Below are positions 25,875 to 33,844 of a DNA stretch of 64,000 nt, in pieces. The stretch lies in NCBI RefSeq assembly GCF_002160765.1, contig NZ_NFLF01000002.1, positions 218,996 through 282,995 on the forward strand. The letters are read 5' to 3'. The stretch comes from Lachnoclostridium sp. An138. Lineage in GTDB: Bacteria > Bacillota > Clostridia > Lachnospirales > Lachnospiraceae. How positions within the stretch are numbered: the stretch's first letter is position 1; each line of letters starts with the position of its first letter. The translations under genes and the position numbers were made by a program. The notes beneath the pieces are model-generated. The model made no database searches. It was not told the origin of the DNA and was given only the letters and a program-made list of their open reading frames with translations.

Positions 25875-26211
25875 TCCATTACCTCCTCATTATTCGGCAT
25901 TGCCTTTATGTTAAGCTTCAGTATATTTGTTCTCTTTCATATCTGTAGCATCTTTCTCTTTCTGCTCATATTATATTCAGAATTCGAAACATCAGCAAGA
26001 AGATCTTGCTTTTCGCATCCTCTCCTTTAATACTTCTGCACAGAAATGTCTGCAAAGATATATATACGCGGCATTAACATACCACAGCATTTCTTGATAT
26101 TTTTAAACAAGGTAAATCCCGTGTTCAGGACTTCCTTTCTCTATCATGTAAAACAGTAATAGCATTCAAAATTTTTTTGAGGGGATACGCATCGAATAAT
26201 TTTCAATATAA
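25875..26211. other. Gap upstream of the AlbA_2 gene
   Basis: AT-rich sequence with no gene or repeat that I can support. It presumably holds the promoter of the minus-strand gene at 25874. Confidence 0.4.
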
Positions 26212-26268
26212 ATGCTGGCAGCAAGGCACGAACCCGTGGCATTCACGGCGGCACCCTTCTGCCAGCAT
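26212..26268. other. Large three-part DNA/RNA hairpin
   Basis: ATGCTGGCAG (26212-26221) pairs perfectly with CTGCCAGCAT (26259-26268). Inside, AAGG (26223-26226) pairs with CCTT (26255-26258), and CCGTG (26234-26238) with CACGG (26244-26248). No T tract follows on either strand, so it is not a plain terminator. Such nested hairpins occur at rolling-circle nick sites, folded recombination sites and structured RNAs. Which applies here is unknown. Confidence 0.6.
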
Positions 26269-26392
26269 ACCATATGTTCAGGATTTCCTCCTATAATTTT
26301 TAATTTTGATTCCTTTTTTAACGAAGGGAATCAAAGGGAATCAAATAGAAATCGCCAAAACCCTTGATTTTACTGGCTTTTTACCGTTTCAG

Positions 26393-26418
26393 AGGCGGGT
26401 TCGATTCCCGTTATCTGC
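26393..26418 (+). other. tRNA 3'-end fragment (T-arm plus acceptor strand)
   Basis: GCGGG-TTCGATT-CCCGT is a standard T-arm, followed by TATCTGC as a would-be acceptor strand. Upstream sequence cannot fold as the rest of a tRNA. A 3'-end tRNA fragment is the usual mark of an attachment site left by an integrated element. No recombinase gene is near, so this may be a scar at the right edge of the accessory region. Confidence 0.5.
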
Positions 26419-26432
26419 TTTGAACTACTTTT

Positions 26433-26462
26433 AAAGAATCCCGTATTTACGGGGTTCTTTCT
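26433..26462 (+). terminator. Rho-independent terminator
   Basis: AAAGAATCCCGTA pairs with TACGGGGTTCTTT with one G-U and almost no loop, followed by further T. It lies just after the tRNA 3' fragment, as expected if a tRNA gene once ended here. Confidence 0.65.
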
Positions 26463-26645
26463 TATTTTTACCCTTAATTGGCAAGGGCATATTCGGTCAG
26501 AACAAGGCTGAATTTTTTCATGCTGATCCCCACTTTATCCCAGGAAAGCTTCAAATGTATTAAGACACTGTTGTTCCAACAAAGACGCCGGACAATTTTA
26601 GCTACACAGATGCAGCAGAAAGGAACCAACTATGAATAAAATACC

Positions 26646-26828
26646 ATGAAGAAACTAATCACTGAAGAATTCCAGAAAAGAATCTGCAATTATGCACCTG
26701 CGGACAGCATCAGGAGCATTAACCGCCAGATAGCAAGTCTCCAGCGGCAGATAAAAATCAGCCAGAACAAAGACCTGACCGCCTCTGTTCCGGCTTTAAA
26801 AGAGAAGAACTATCTTTATAACAGATAA
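26646..26828 (+). CDS. Small helical protein, copy 2 (paralogue of 5216)
   Basis: A 60-residue protein sharing MKKL-x2-EE-QKRICNYAPA and the helix SIRSINRQIASLQRQIKIS with the product at 5216. The C-terminal 15 residues differ. Leader sequences also match (a CCACTTTATCC block about 110 bases upstream and GCAGCAGAAAGGA just before the start). The two copies lie 21 kb apart on the same strand, one near each side of the accessory region. Function unknown. Confidence 0.55.
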   Translation: MKKLITEEFQKRICNYAPADSIRSINRQIASLQRQIKISQNKDLTASVPALKEKNYLYNR

Positions 26829-26857
26829 TAAAATGAATGCTTTTGTCTATATCAAAT

Positions 26858-27613
26858 CTATGCCTGCATCCCGCAGATTTTCTCTGCCGCCCGGTCCATC
26901 ACACTGCTCTCCCAAACCAGCTTCCGGCCAAGCAGCGCTGCCGCCGTAAGTTCCGGCTCTGCAGGCAGAACCGCAAGAATCCTTTGAGAATTCTGGATTG
27001 CCTGCGTCAGCACCTCCCTGCTTGTTTCATCAGTCTTGTTCAGCACATAATATACCGGCTTCTGAAGCTTCTCCCCCAGCTCCCGGATCTTTGCCGCAAG
27101 CTGGACTGATTCATAGGAAGGATCGCAGACCATCAGAATCAAATCCACCTCATCGTCCAGACCGCGCCCGAAATGTTCAATTCCGGCCTCCATGTCCAGA
27201 ATGGCGATCTGGTTTTCCTCAAGCCGCAGATTACTGACAAACTGCTTCATCACCGTCCCCATGGCACAGGCGCAGCCTTCGTTCGCCTGATGAATCTTCC
27301 CGCTTACCATCAGCTTTATCCCATGCTTCTCCGTGTAATAATCCTCCGGAATATCACCGATCCTCCACTGCCCCTCAAAAAACTGATGTGTAAAATTAGA
27401 AATCATCATATTATTCAGGACTTCCTCTTTTCCTCCAAAAAACCCGGTAAATTCCTCCGGATTTTCCATGCCAAGATGACGGTGCAGCCCGTAATTGGAT
27501 TCATCAGAATCGATGATCAGAACCTCTTTTCCGGCCGCTGCAAGCCTTTCCGCCAGCAGCGCTACAATAGTGCTCTTCCCGCTTCCGCCTTTTCCACAAA
27601 CAGATATTTTCAC
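26858..27613 (-). CDS. CooC-type MinD/ParA-fold ATPase, copy 1
   Basis: A 251-residue deviant-Walker ATPase: KGGSGKST at residues 8-15, DSDESN after strand 2, a Cys pair CACAMG near 113, then ILDMEAGIEHFGRG. These are hallmarks of CooC/AcsF-like maturation ATPases, which help insert nickel into carbon monoxide dehydrogenase or related enzymes. The metal-binding role of the Cys pair is known for CooC. The GTG start overlaps the stop of the zinc-ribbon gene by 4 bases. No CODH gene is in this window, so the client is unknown; the neighbouring DUF3786 genes also occur near CODH/ACS loci. Confidence 0.8.
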   Translation of the reverse strand: MKISVCGKGGSGKSTIVALLAERLAAAGKEVLIIDSDESNYGLHRHLGMENPEEFTGFFGGKEEVLNNMMISNFTHQFFEGQWRIGDIPEDYYTEKHGIKLMVSGKIHQANEGCACAMGTVMKQFVSNLRLEENQIAILDMEAGIEHFGRGLDDEVDLILMVCDPSYESVQLAAKIRELGEKLQKPVYYVLNKTDETSREVLTQAIQNSQRILAVLPAEPELTAAALLGRKLVWESSVMDRAAEKICGMQA

Positions 27614-27810
27614 TTTGACACCTCCTCAAGATACAGGGACAGATGTACATCGCCCGGAATCACACAGCCGCACTGCTCACAGACGCTGTCTCCCACAGTC
27701 AGTCCGTCCCTCTCAAATACTTCTATCACGCCCCCGCACTTTGGGCAGTCAATCTCTTCAATCGTCGTCATGCCGCGCGCTTCCTGGCATCCGGATAAAA
27801 TATCACTCAT
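27610..27810 (-). CDS. Small zinc-ribbon protein
   Basis: A 66-residue protein with CPKCGG and CEQCGC about 23 residues apart, a typical zinc-ribbon. Around them runs VIEVFERDGLTVGDSV. No enzyme domain is present. It is translationally coupled on both sides: its ATG overlaps the original stop of the broken DUF3786 gene (27807-27809), and its stop overlaps the GTG of the CooC-type gene. A metal-handling or scaffold role with the CooC and DUF3786 proteins is likely from context. Confidence 0.65.
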   Translation of the reverse strand: MSDILSGCQEARGMTTIEEIDCPKCGGVIEVFERDGLTVGDSVCEQCGCVIPGDVHLSLYLEEVSK

Positions 27811-28324
27811 TTTTGCACCTGCTTTCCAACCTTTTTCATATAATCCATTACAATGTCTCCCACATAAGCCACATCCTCTGCGGAAAATGCCGCAGGGAAA
27901 TTATCCGAAAAGAGAATCTGGGCGGAAGGCGGGTCCCGAAGCTTCTCGCCAGCCGGGAAATACATCTGCCCTGAAACTGACGGTAATATACCTCGCCCCA
28001 GGGGAGGTCATGGTAGGAAATCAGCTTCCCGGAACTCATCACCGCGTTCCCGTCCAGAAGATACCGGAGCAGCAGAATCTGAGCGTCTATGTTTTTCTCC
28101 AGCATATAGATGCCGTTTCCCTGCTCCTGGTGGCTGATTTGAAATCCCGGATGTGTCACCTGATAGAGCACTCCCATAAACCGAATCAGGAATGCCTGCT
28201 CCTTCTCATGAAAGGTAAGACCGGAGCTTTCGCTTATTACCTTGGGAGAGGTTTCCTGATACCGCTTCAGGTAATGACGGTATGGCTGCTGTGTCAGGTT
28301 ATCCTTCGCATATTCCAGTTTCAT
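27807..28324 (-). pseudogene. DUF3786 protein gene with internal deletion and frameshift
   Basis: The start (KDNLTQQPYRHYLKRYQETS) and LPWGEVYYRQFQGRCISRLA match DUF3786 proteins of about 200 residues. Right after this the reading frame is lost. A different frame gives the family's C-terminal part, FPAGEKLRDPPSAQILFSDN followed by AEDVAYVGDIVMDYMKK, ending at 27807. About 50-70 codons between them are missing. The junction lies near 27965. The ATG at 28324 is best placed after GGTGG. Downstream genes remain coupled, so loss is probably recent. Confidence 0.7.
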
Positions 28325-28383
28325 GTTTGATACCACCTTTCCTTTTTTCTTTCCAGTTTAGTTCTTTTGGCTGTCCCTCCAAA

Positions 28384-29154
28384 TTACAGCCCCAGCTTTT
28401 CCACAATCTCCTGAAGGGCTTTCCGCACCGGAGAATCTGCAGGAAGCTGTACAATGGGCTTTCCATCGCAGTCAAATCGGTAAATCATATCGTCGTGGGG
28501 AACTACTCCAAGAAGCTCCAGGTTCTGATTTTGTATCTCTTCCAGCGTTCCGGCGTCTAGCTTTCCATCCGGAGCCCGGTTGATGATCAGTCCCACCTTC
28601 TTCGGCTTAAAATTCAGTTCCTTCATCAGAGCGGCGATCCGGCCGGCCGCCTGCACGCCCCTCCGGGAACAGTCGCTGACCAGAATCGCGATCTCCATCA
28701 TCGGCAAAATCCCGCGGCTCACATGCTCCATTCCAGCCTCATTGTCTACGACCACATAGGGATAATGGCTCTGCAGCTTCTGAATCTGCGTCTGAACCAG
28801 GCCGTTTACGAAGCAGTAGCAGCCCTGCCCCTGGCTGCGCCCCATAGCCATCAAATCAAAGTCATCCTCTTCTGTAAGAGCGTCCGTCAGGCGCGCTTCC
28901 AGATAATCCTTTTTCGTCACGCCGGCGGGAATCTTGTAGCGACTGTCAGCCCCTGCGCGCTCGATCTCCTCCCGGAGCTCCCCCAGGGTGATGCCCGCTT
29001 CCACGCCAAGAACCTCATTGAGATTTGAGTTGGCGTCCGCGTCCACGGCCAGAACCGGCTTCTTCCCGCTCTGACAGAGATACTGAATCAAAAGGCCTGT
29101 CAGTGTAGTCTTTCCCACACCGCCCTTTCCGGCTACCGCAATCACATGTCCCAT
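28384..29154 (-). CDS. CooC-type MinD/ParA-fold ATPase, copy 2
   Basis: A 256-residue paralogue of the ATPase at 26858. Deviant Walker motif AGKGGVGKTT at residues 7-16, VDADANSNL after strand 2, the pair CYCF near 115, VVDNEAGMEHVSRG. The Walker lysine and Cys pair support an ATP-dependent metal-insertion role. The ATG at 29154 follows AAGGATG and is preferred over an upstream start at 29205. It leads the minus-strand operon CooC2, DUF3786, zinc-ribbon, CooC1. Its promoter faces the TetR gene. Confidence 0.8.
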   Translation of the reverse strand: MGHVIAVAGKGGVGKTTLTGLLIQYLCQSGKKPVLAVDADANSNLNEVLGVEAGITLGELREEIERAGADSRYKIPAGVTKKDYLEARLTDALTEEDDFDLMAMGRSQGQGCYCFVNGLVQTQIQKLQSHYPYVVVDNEAGMEHVSRGILPMMEIAILVSDCSRRGVQAAGRIAALMKELNFKPKKVGLIINRAPDGKLDAGTLEEIQNQNLELLGVVPHDDMIYRFDCDGKPIVQLPADSPVRKALQEIVEKLGL

Positions 29155-29315
29155 ACATCCTTCATCCTTTCCTGTGCCAAATCTGCATTTCCGTGCTTCC
29201 GGCAATAATCAGGCCGCCGTCCGTACCGGCTTCCAAGACTCCACAGCGTCATAGCTCCACAGCCGCAGTGCAGACAGCCATCCTTATACACGGTGTTCTT
29301 TTTATGAACAATATG

Positions 29316-29343
29316 TTGATTTTCTTTTCAAATTGATTATAAT
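29316..29343 (+). promoter_or_regulatory. Promoter of the TetR gene
   Basis: TTGATT at 29316-29321 and TATAAT at 29338-29343 with 16 bp between. It lies in the 280-bp divergent region between the CooC operon and the TetR gene. Confidence 0.55.
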
Positions 29344-29449
29344 AAAAGTATCAGAAAATACAATCATCAATCCAAAGCTGTCTGTATGTTTCTGAACAGT
29401 TTTTCGTGTTCTGTTCAGAAAATCCAATAGAAAGATGAGGAAAATTCAT

Positions 29450-30043
29450 ATGTCAGAAAAGACGCAAAAGGAAGACCGGAGGACGCGTTACACCCGCCAG
29501 GTCATAAAAGAAGCATTTTTAAAGCTCCTGGAAGAAAAGGAATATCCCAAAATTACGGTCACAGAGATCTGCAGGCTTGCGGAAATCAACCGGGGAACCT
29601 TTTATCTGCACTATTACGATACTGCTGATGTGCTGGACGATATCCTGAATGAGATTCTGAAAGAAACCACCAGCGTCATCGATCACGTATTCTGCCCTGC
29701 AAGAACCTCCGGGAGCTGCTCCTATCCCTTCTGCGATCACCTGCACAGCAGCGACCGCTATCAGGCGCTCTTTCTCGACGACACAATATCCGCGCAGGTC
29801 ATAGAAAAAATGGCGGAGACGACGAAAGAAGACTACGTGACCTGGCTGATGTCACACAGTCTCCTTACCTTTGAAGAGGCCGAAGCCATCTTTTATTTTC
29901 AGATGAACGGCTGCCTGGCCATCAATAAAGTCATGCTGCGCAATCACTGCTCCGATTGGGAAAAGATACAGCGGGCCATCGATCAGTTTATCCGCGCGGG
30001 GCTGGAATCCTTCCTCATTCGGGATCAGAGAGATGAGCTGTAG
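29450..30043 (+). CDS. TetR/AcrR-family regulator
   Basis: A 197-residue protein with a TetR helix-turn-helix at about 12-58 (TRQVIKEAFLKLLEEKEYPK, EICRLAEINRGTFYLHYYD). A C-terminal helical domain follows. The ATG at 29450 has GAGGA about 9 bases upstream, better than the ATG at 29435. The gene is divergent from the CooC operon and convergent with the DUF3786 gene at 30015, overlapping its end by about 29 bases. It probably controls the CooC operon. Ligand unknown. Confidence 0.75.
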   Translation: MSEKTQKEDRRTRYTRQVIKEAFLKLLEEKEYPKITVTEICRLAEINRGTFYLHYYDTADVLDDILNEILKETTSVIDHVFCPARTSGSCSYPFCDHLHSSDRYQALFLDDTISAQVIEKMAETTKEDYVTWLMSHSLLTFEEAEAIFYFQMNGCLAINKVMLRNHCSDWEKIQRAIDQFIRAGLESFLIRDQRDEL

Positions 30044-30665
30044 CATAAAGTCCTCTCCATGTCTCCTCCAGCCTCCCAAGCATCACCTCTCCCACAGTCA
30101 CTGCGTCTTCTATCGTCAGATAATGATCCGCGCTGCCTGATACGAGCATCTTTCCAGAGGCTGGAAATTCCTCGTCCGCAAACCACATCTTCACTATGAC
30201 TGGATAACGCGGTAAAAAGGGAAATACTGCACACAGATCTGCATTACTGTCTCGAAACACGGCGCCAAGGGATCTGCAGACTTCTTTCAGTTGTTCCGGC
30301 TCTCTGCCCTTCAGAAATCCAGCAAGAGCCGTGTCTGCCGTGCGGTCGAACTTTGTCCCCCGGATGAGGCCATCCTTCAGATTTCCGAATGTTGTCATTT
30401 CATCAGACAGCGGCGTTCCATCAGCGATAGAAAGATAATGCAGCAGGATCAGATAATGCCAGTTCTCCAGCTGCGGACTCACAGACCAGTCCCCTGCGTT
30501 CAGCTCCAGCCGCTGATTCAGGCTTTGCAGGCTCAAATGCTTTGTTTCCGGCTCCCACTCCGCTCCGGCCAGTTCCGCAAGTTCTTCCGAGCTGCGCCCT
30601 GCAAGCCAGCCCTTCGCTACCGCCAGCATTTCCTGAAAGGCGTCGCTTTTTCTTTCCTTTTGCAT
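30015..30665 (-). CDS. DUF3786 protein B
   Basis: A 216-residue protein with the family pattern: ENWHYLILLHYLSIADGTPL in the middle, then VIVKMWFADEEFPASGKMLV and ADHYLTIEDAVTVGEV at the C-terminus. DUF3786 proteins are cytoplasmic, of unknown function, and occur in anaerobes near corrinoid or CODH/ACS genes. This copy has its own upstream region containing the 36-bp element also found before the Sir2/fumarate reductase operon, so it is probably in the same regulon. Its 3' end overlaps the convergent TetR gene. Confidence 0.75.
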   Translation of the reverse strand: MQKERKSDAFQEMLAVAKGWLAGRSSEELAELAGAEWEPETKHLSLQSLNQRLELNAGDWSVSPQLENWHYLILLHYLSIADGTPLSDEMTTFGNLKDGLIRGTKFDRTADTALAGFLKGREPEQLKEVCRSLGAVFRDSNADLCAVFPFLPRYPVIVKMWFADEEFPASGKMLVSGSADHYLTIEDAVTVGEVMLGRLEETWRGLYATAHLSDPE

Positions 30666-30706
30666 CTCAGAGCCCTCCGCTTTTATTTTTCTCTTTTCTG
30701 GTTGTT

Positions 30707-30742
30707 GTAAATATTATTTTAATATCATCAGTTCATCATTCC
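30707..30742. promoter_or_regulatory. Shared upstream element, copy A
   Basis: GTAAATATTATTTTAATATC continuing into ATCAGTTCATCATTCC. Nearly the same 35-36 bp occur at 35756-35790 and, more diverged, at 49767-49799. Copy A lies 41 bases upstream of the DUF3786 B start, copy B 33 bases upstream of the Sir2 operon, in the same orientation. Probably an Rrf2-regulator operator. The rest of the gap to 30996 holds only a weak small frame (30785-30976, plus strand) without a ribosome site. Confidence 0.6.
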
Positions 30743-30996
30743 TACGGACGACTGGTTGCCTTACTGCGGCCTGTGTGATAGAATATGACTTTTTCTATCG
30801 CAACGGCAAAGGGCACCAACTGCCTCGACAATATCAATCATGCGCTTGGAGAGCATCGTTCCATCATTACGTCCGTGAATTTGTTCATGCACACGAAAAT
30901 CAACGTGGACGGCAGCGTTTCCGAAAGCAGATGCAACAGCGGAAAATGCTCCCCTGTGAAAATAATGATTGATTAAGGAAGCGTTCTTATCCTCAT

Positions 30997-31662
30997 TCAA
31001 AAAACAGGAAACGCGCTGCGGTCCATGGCAATTCCCGCCAGATTCGCAAGGCGCATAAGTCCTATTACCGCAATGGTTACTACGCTTTCTCCATGTATAA
31101 AGTCTGTCGCGCTGGCATCGAAAAGGATATTTCCCTGAGCCGGAAACTCCTCATCTCCTTCCCAAAACAGAAAACGCACCGGGATGCATTCAAAGGCTTT
31201 CAGCTCGTAGCCTGTGTCTGACCAGGGAAGCCTGGTTCCGCCCAGCTTCTCGCATGCTTCTGCCAGCTCTTTCGTATGGCAGACAAACATTCTGGAAAAC
31301 GGTTCGATGATTCCCTTCCGAAAAGCCCCTGCAAATGGCGCGGTATCCTTCAGCTTGTCGAACTTTACCCATTCATTTTTATAGTGTGCCAGCGGAGACA
31401 CGTACCCGAAAAGAGTGTAGACATTTAACCTTTCGTAGCAGGTCAGCGGCTCCTGATCCTCCAAGGCCTCAATTGTCCCGTCTTCCTTATGAACACCCAG
31501 CTTTCTCCCAAAATGACGGATAAGCAGCCAGTCTCCTTCCTCTTCTAATTCCGGAAGCTTCTTTTTCAGTTCCTCCTGGTTAAGCTTCAGGAATTTTTTT
31601 CTCCACTCTTCGCACCATTTTTCATAATTATTGTTTTCTTCCAGATTGATTTCCCCAAACAT
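30997..31662 (-). CDS. DUF3786 protein A
   Basis: A 221-residue protein, last gene of the Sir2/fumarate reductase operon. Family signatures: YERLNVYTLFGYVSPLA and, near the end, VRFLFWEGDEEFPAQGNILF followed by DFIHGESVVTIAVIGLM. The N-terminal 65 residues are rich in Glu and Lys. Its start lies inside the end of the iron-sulfur subunit gene (overlap of about 35 bases), showing coupled translation. Function unknown; the tight link to an FrdB-like protein is notable and suggests a redox-cofactor role. Confidence 0.75.
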   Translation of the reverse strand: MFGEINLEENNNYEKWCEEWRKKFLKLNQEELKKKLPELEEEGDWLLIRHFGRKLGVHKEDGTIEALEDQEPLTCYERLNVYTLFGYVSPLAHYKNEWVKFDKLKDTAPFAGAFRKGIIEPFSRMFVCHTKELAEACEKLGGTRLPWSDTGYELKAFECIPVRFLFWEGDEEFPAQGNILFDASATDFIHGESVVTIAVIGLMRLANLAGIAMDRSAFPVF

Positions 31663-32380
31663 CCTTCTTTCCTCCTGTCTCTCCCGCTTTTTTCATTTCC
31701 ATGTTCATATATGACATTAAATCTGTCAGGGGCAGCTTCGCCGGACATACATGCTCGCAGGCATGGAACTCATCACAGCATTCATAAAAGTGCTTCCTGT
31801 ATTCCTCCAAAATCTGTTCCTTTTTCGCAGAGCTTTTCCCCACTGTCACAATTCTTGCAGCCGGTACCAAAGCCGCCATTCCAAAAAAATCTCTCCCATC
31901 TGTGTAGCTTGTACATATTTCCAGACAGCATCCGCACTGCAGACACCTGGAAGCAGTAAATGCCTTTTCCTGGTCTTCCGGCGCAGCAGTCTGCTTCTGT
32001 TCTGTCCACACCTTCATTTCCTTCAAATGCTCAAAGAGCACCCTTCTGTCTGCCACCAGATCTTCTATCACCGGAAATTTCTGCAGTGGCATCAGTTCGA
32101 TCGTATCCTTATGATCTTTCAGCTTCTCTTCGCAGGCTAAGGCGGGGAACCCGTCAATCAGCATCGCGCAGGCTCCGCACTTTCCCTGAAGGCAATTGCA
32201 CTCCCATTGTACAGGCGCAGCCGCTTTTCCTTCCCTGTCCAGAAGAGGATTTCTCTGGTTCAGTTCTGATAACGCCTGAGCTGCCGTAACATTCTCCTGT
32301 TCGGACTCATAGAGGAAGGTCTGCCAGAAAGATTCCTTCTCACCTTTTCGCTGTCGAAGTATTTTTATAGTTTTCCTCAT
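31628..32380 (-). CDS. Fumarate reductase/succinate dehydrogenase iron-sulfur subunit-like
   Basis: A 250-residue FrdB/SdhB-type protein. An N-terminal ferredoxin-like domain carries CNCLQGKCGAC for a 2Fe-2S cluster. The C-terminal domain has CLQCGCCLEIC for a 4Fe-4S cluster, then further Cys in CCDEFHACEHVCP. It should pass electrons between a donor and the flavoprotein subunit. There is no membrane-anchor subunit in the operon, so the complex would be soluble or use another partner. Start overlaps the flavoprotein gene by 4 bases. The partner flavoprotein gene is damaged, so the pair may no longer work. Confidence 0.8.
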   Translation of the reverse strand: MRKTIKILRQRKGEKESFWQTFLYESEQENVTAAQALSELNQRNPLLDREGKAAAPVQWECNCLQGKCGACAMLIDGFPALACEEKLKDHKDTIELMPLQKFPVIEDLVADRRVLFEHLKEMKVWTEQKQTAAPEDQEKAFTASRCLQCGCCLEICTSYTDGRDFFGMAALVPAARIVTVGKSSAKKEQILEEYRKHFYECCDEFHACEHVCPAKLPLTDLMSYMNMEMKKAGETGGKKDVWGNQSGRKQ

Positions 32381-33844
32381 ACATTTCCTGCCTCTTTGTC
32401 AGCCGGAATATCCCTGAATCGAATCCTTACCTGCTTTCCATCAAAGTATGCGGCTGTACTCTTTTGAAATTCCGGCCTTGCATCCGGATAATCCGAACGG
32501 ATATGAGCGCCCCGGCTCTCCCTCCGCTCCAGTGCAGACATCACCATTGCGGAGACCAGCAGGATTCGGTTTCTTTCTTCCGGAGCCAGATGTTCCCTCT
32601 TCCACATTTTTTCAAGCTCTCTGACTGCTTTCTGAAGCTCCGTTTCTTCTCTGACAGTCCCCATGCAGCCGGACAGAATCTCCTCTGTCCTTCTCCTGAG
32701 AGCCCCGTCCTCTCTCTGCGTTTCAAAGTTTTTCTCCGGAATATTCCCCTTTTCCTGAAAACCGCATGCCGCGGCACGGTATTTTTCCAATTCTTCGACA
32801 GCAGTCCGGGCTGCCACTTTCCCGCCATACAGGGCTCCCAGCATGGAGTTGCCTCCCAGCCGGTTTGCTCCATGATATTGGCAGGCACATTCTCCGACGG
32901 CATACAGAAAGTTTTTATTGGCGCGGTGCCGTTCATCAACCAGAATCCCGCCCATGAAATAGTGGACAGCCGGCTCTATCGGAACTGGAGTCTTTTCCGG
33001 GTTTATGTTCAAAAATTTCCCGCATTCTTCCTTTATTCCCTCCAGCCGTTTCTGCCATGCAACTTCAGGAATTTCTCTCATATCCAGATACACCGGCGGC
33101 CTGCAGTCCGGCCTGGAACACACCTCGTACATCTTTCTTACAGCCAGGTCGCGGGACACCAGATTTCCTTCCGGTCCGCAGAGTTCCTCAAGGAAATACC
33201 AGGGGACCCCGTTCCTCTCTATGTATAGCCGCCCTCCTTCACTCCTGGCTGCTTCACTAATCAGCAGATTTTTCCCCGAAACCGGAACCGTGGTGGGATG
33301 GTACTGAATAAACTCCAGATTCCCAAACTCCACTCCCTGGCTGAAGACCGCTGCCGCGGCGCTTCCATCATTTTTCAGAGTGCCTGTTGCGTGGCCGGGA
33401 AAAAGTCCGCTCATCCCGCCGCTGGCCAGAAGAACAGGACCATACAGACATAGCTGCTTTTCCTGTACTGCTTCCCGCAAATAAAGTACGCGCTTTCCTG
33501 TGTCCGCCCAATCTGCGTAATGCCAAACCCTCCGGCGTTCTCTGAAAGGCAGTCCCCAGTTCAGCCAGCCATCTGACGATCCCCGGCGCCGCTTCCACCA
33601 TTCCCCGGACTGCGTTAGGATCTGACAGTCCTGCCCCGGCCTGGACCGTATCTGCCCAGTGGGGCAATACATCCTCTGTTTTCCCGGACAGCTCTCCGTT
33701 AATGCCGCCTTCTGCCAGTACCGACTGTGAACGCTCTGGCGGCAGTTCAGATACCAGAACAGAAGACTGTCCCTGCTCTGCTGCGGCAAGAGCCGCAGCC
33801 AGTCCGGCCAGCCCGGAGCCGATAATGATCAGTTTTTCCTTCAT
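32377..33844 (-). pseudogene. Fumarate reductase flavoprotein-like gene with internal deletion
   Basis: The start codes for an FAD-binding fold (IIIGSGLAGLAAALAAAEQG, then SVLAEGGING) and RKARTLFAGSSTGK. The frame is then lost near 33440. Another frame continues directly with KQLCLYGPVLLASGGMSGLF and keeps the rest of an FrdA/NadB-type flavoprotein: QYHPTTVP, EAARSEGG, MGGILVDE, GANRLGGNSMLGAL. About 70-100 codons between STGK and KQLCL, normal in the family, are absent. So there is an internal deletion plus frameshift. NadB (L-aspartate oxidase) is a possible ancestor, but the partner FrdB favours a fumarate reductase type. Confidence 0.75.

Noticed and set aside
26393..26418. Complete tRNA gene
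   Set aside because: Only T-arm and 3' acceptor strand are present; no D-arm or anticodon arm can be folded upstream.
30761..31000. Small frames on both strands between the DUF3786 genes
   Set aside because: The plus frame (30785-30976) reads somewhat like protein but lacks a ribosome site. The minus one needs a TTG start within the end of DUF3786 A. Neither has a known family.
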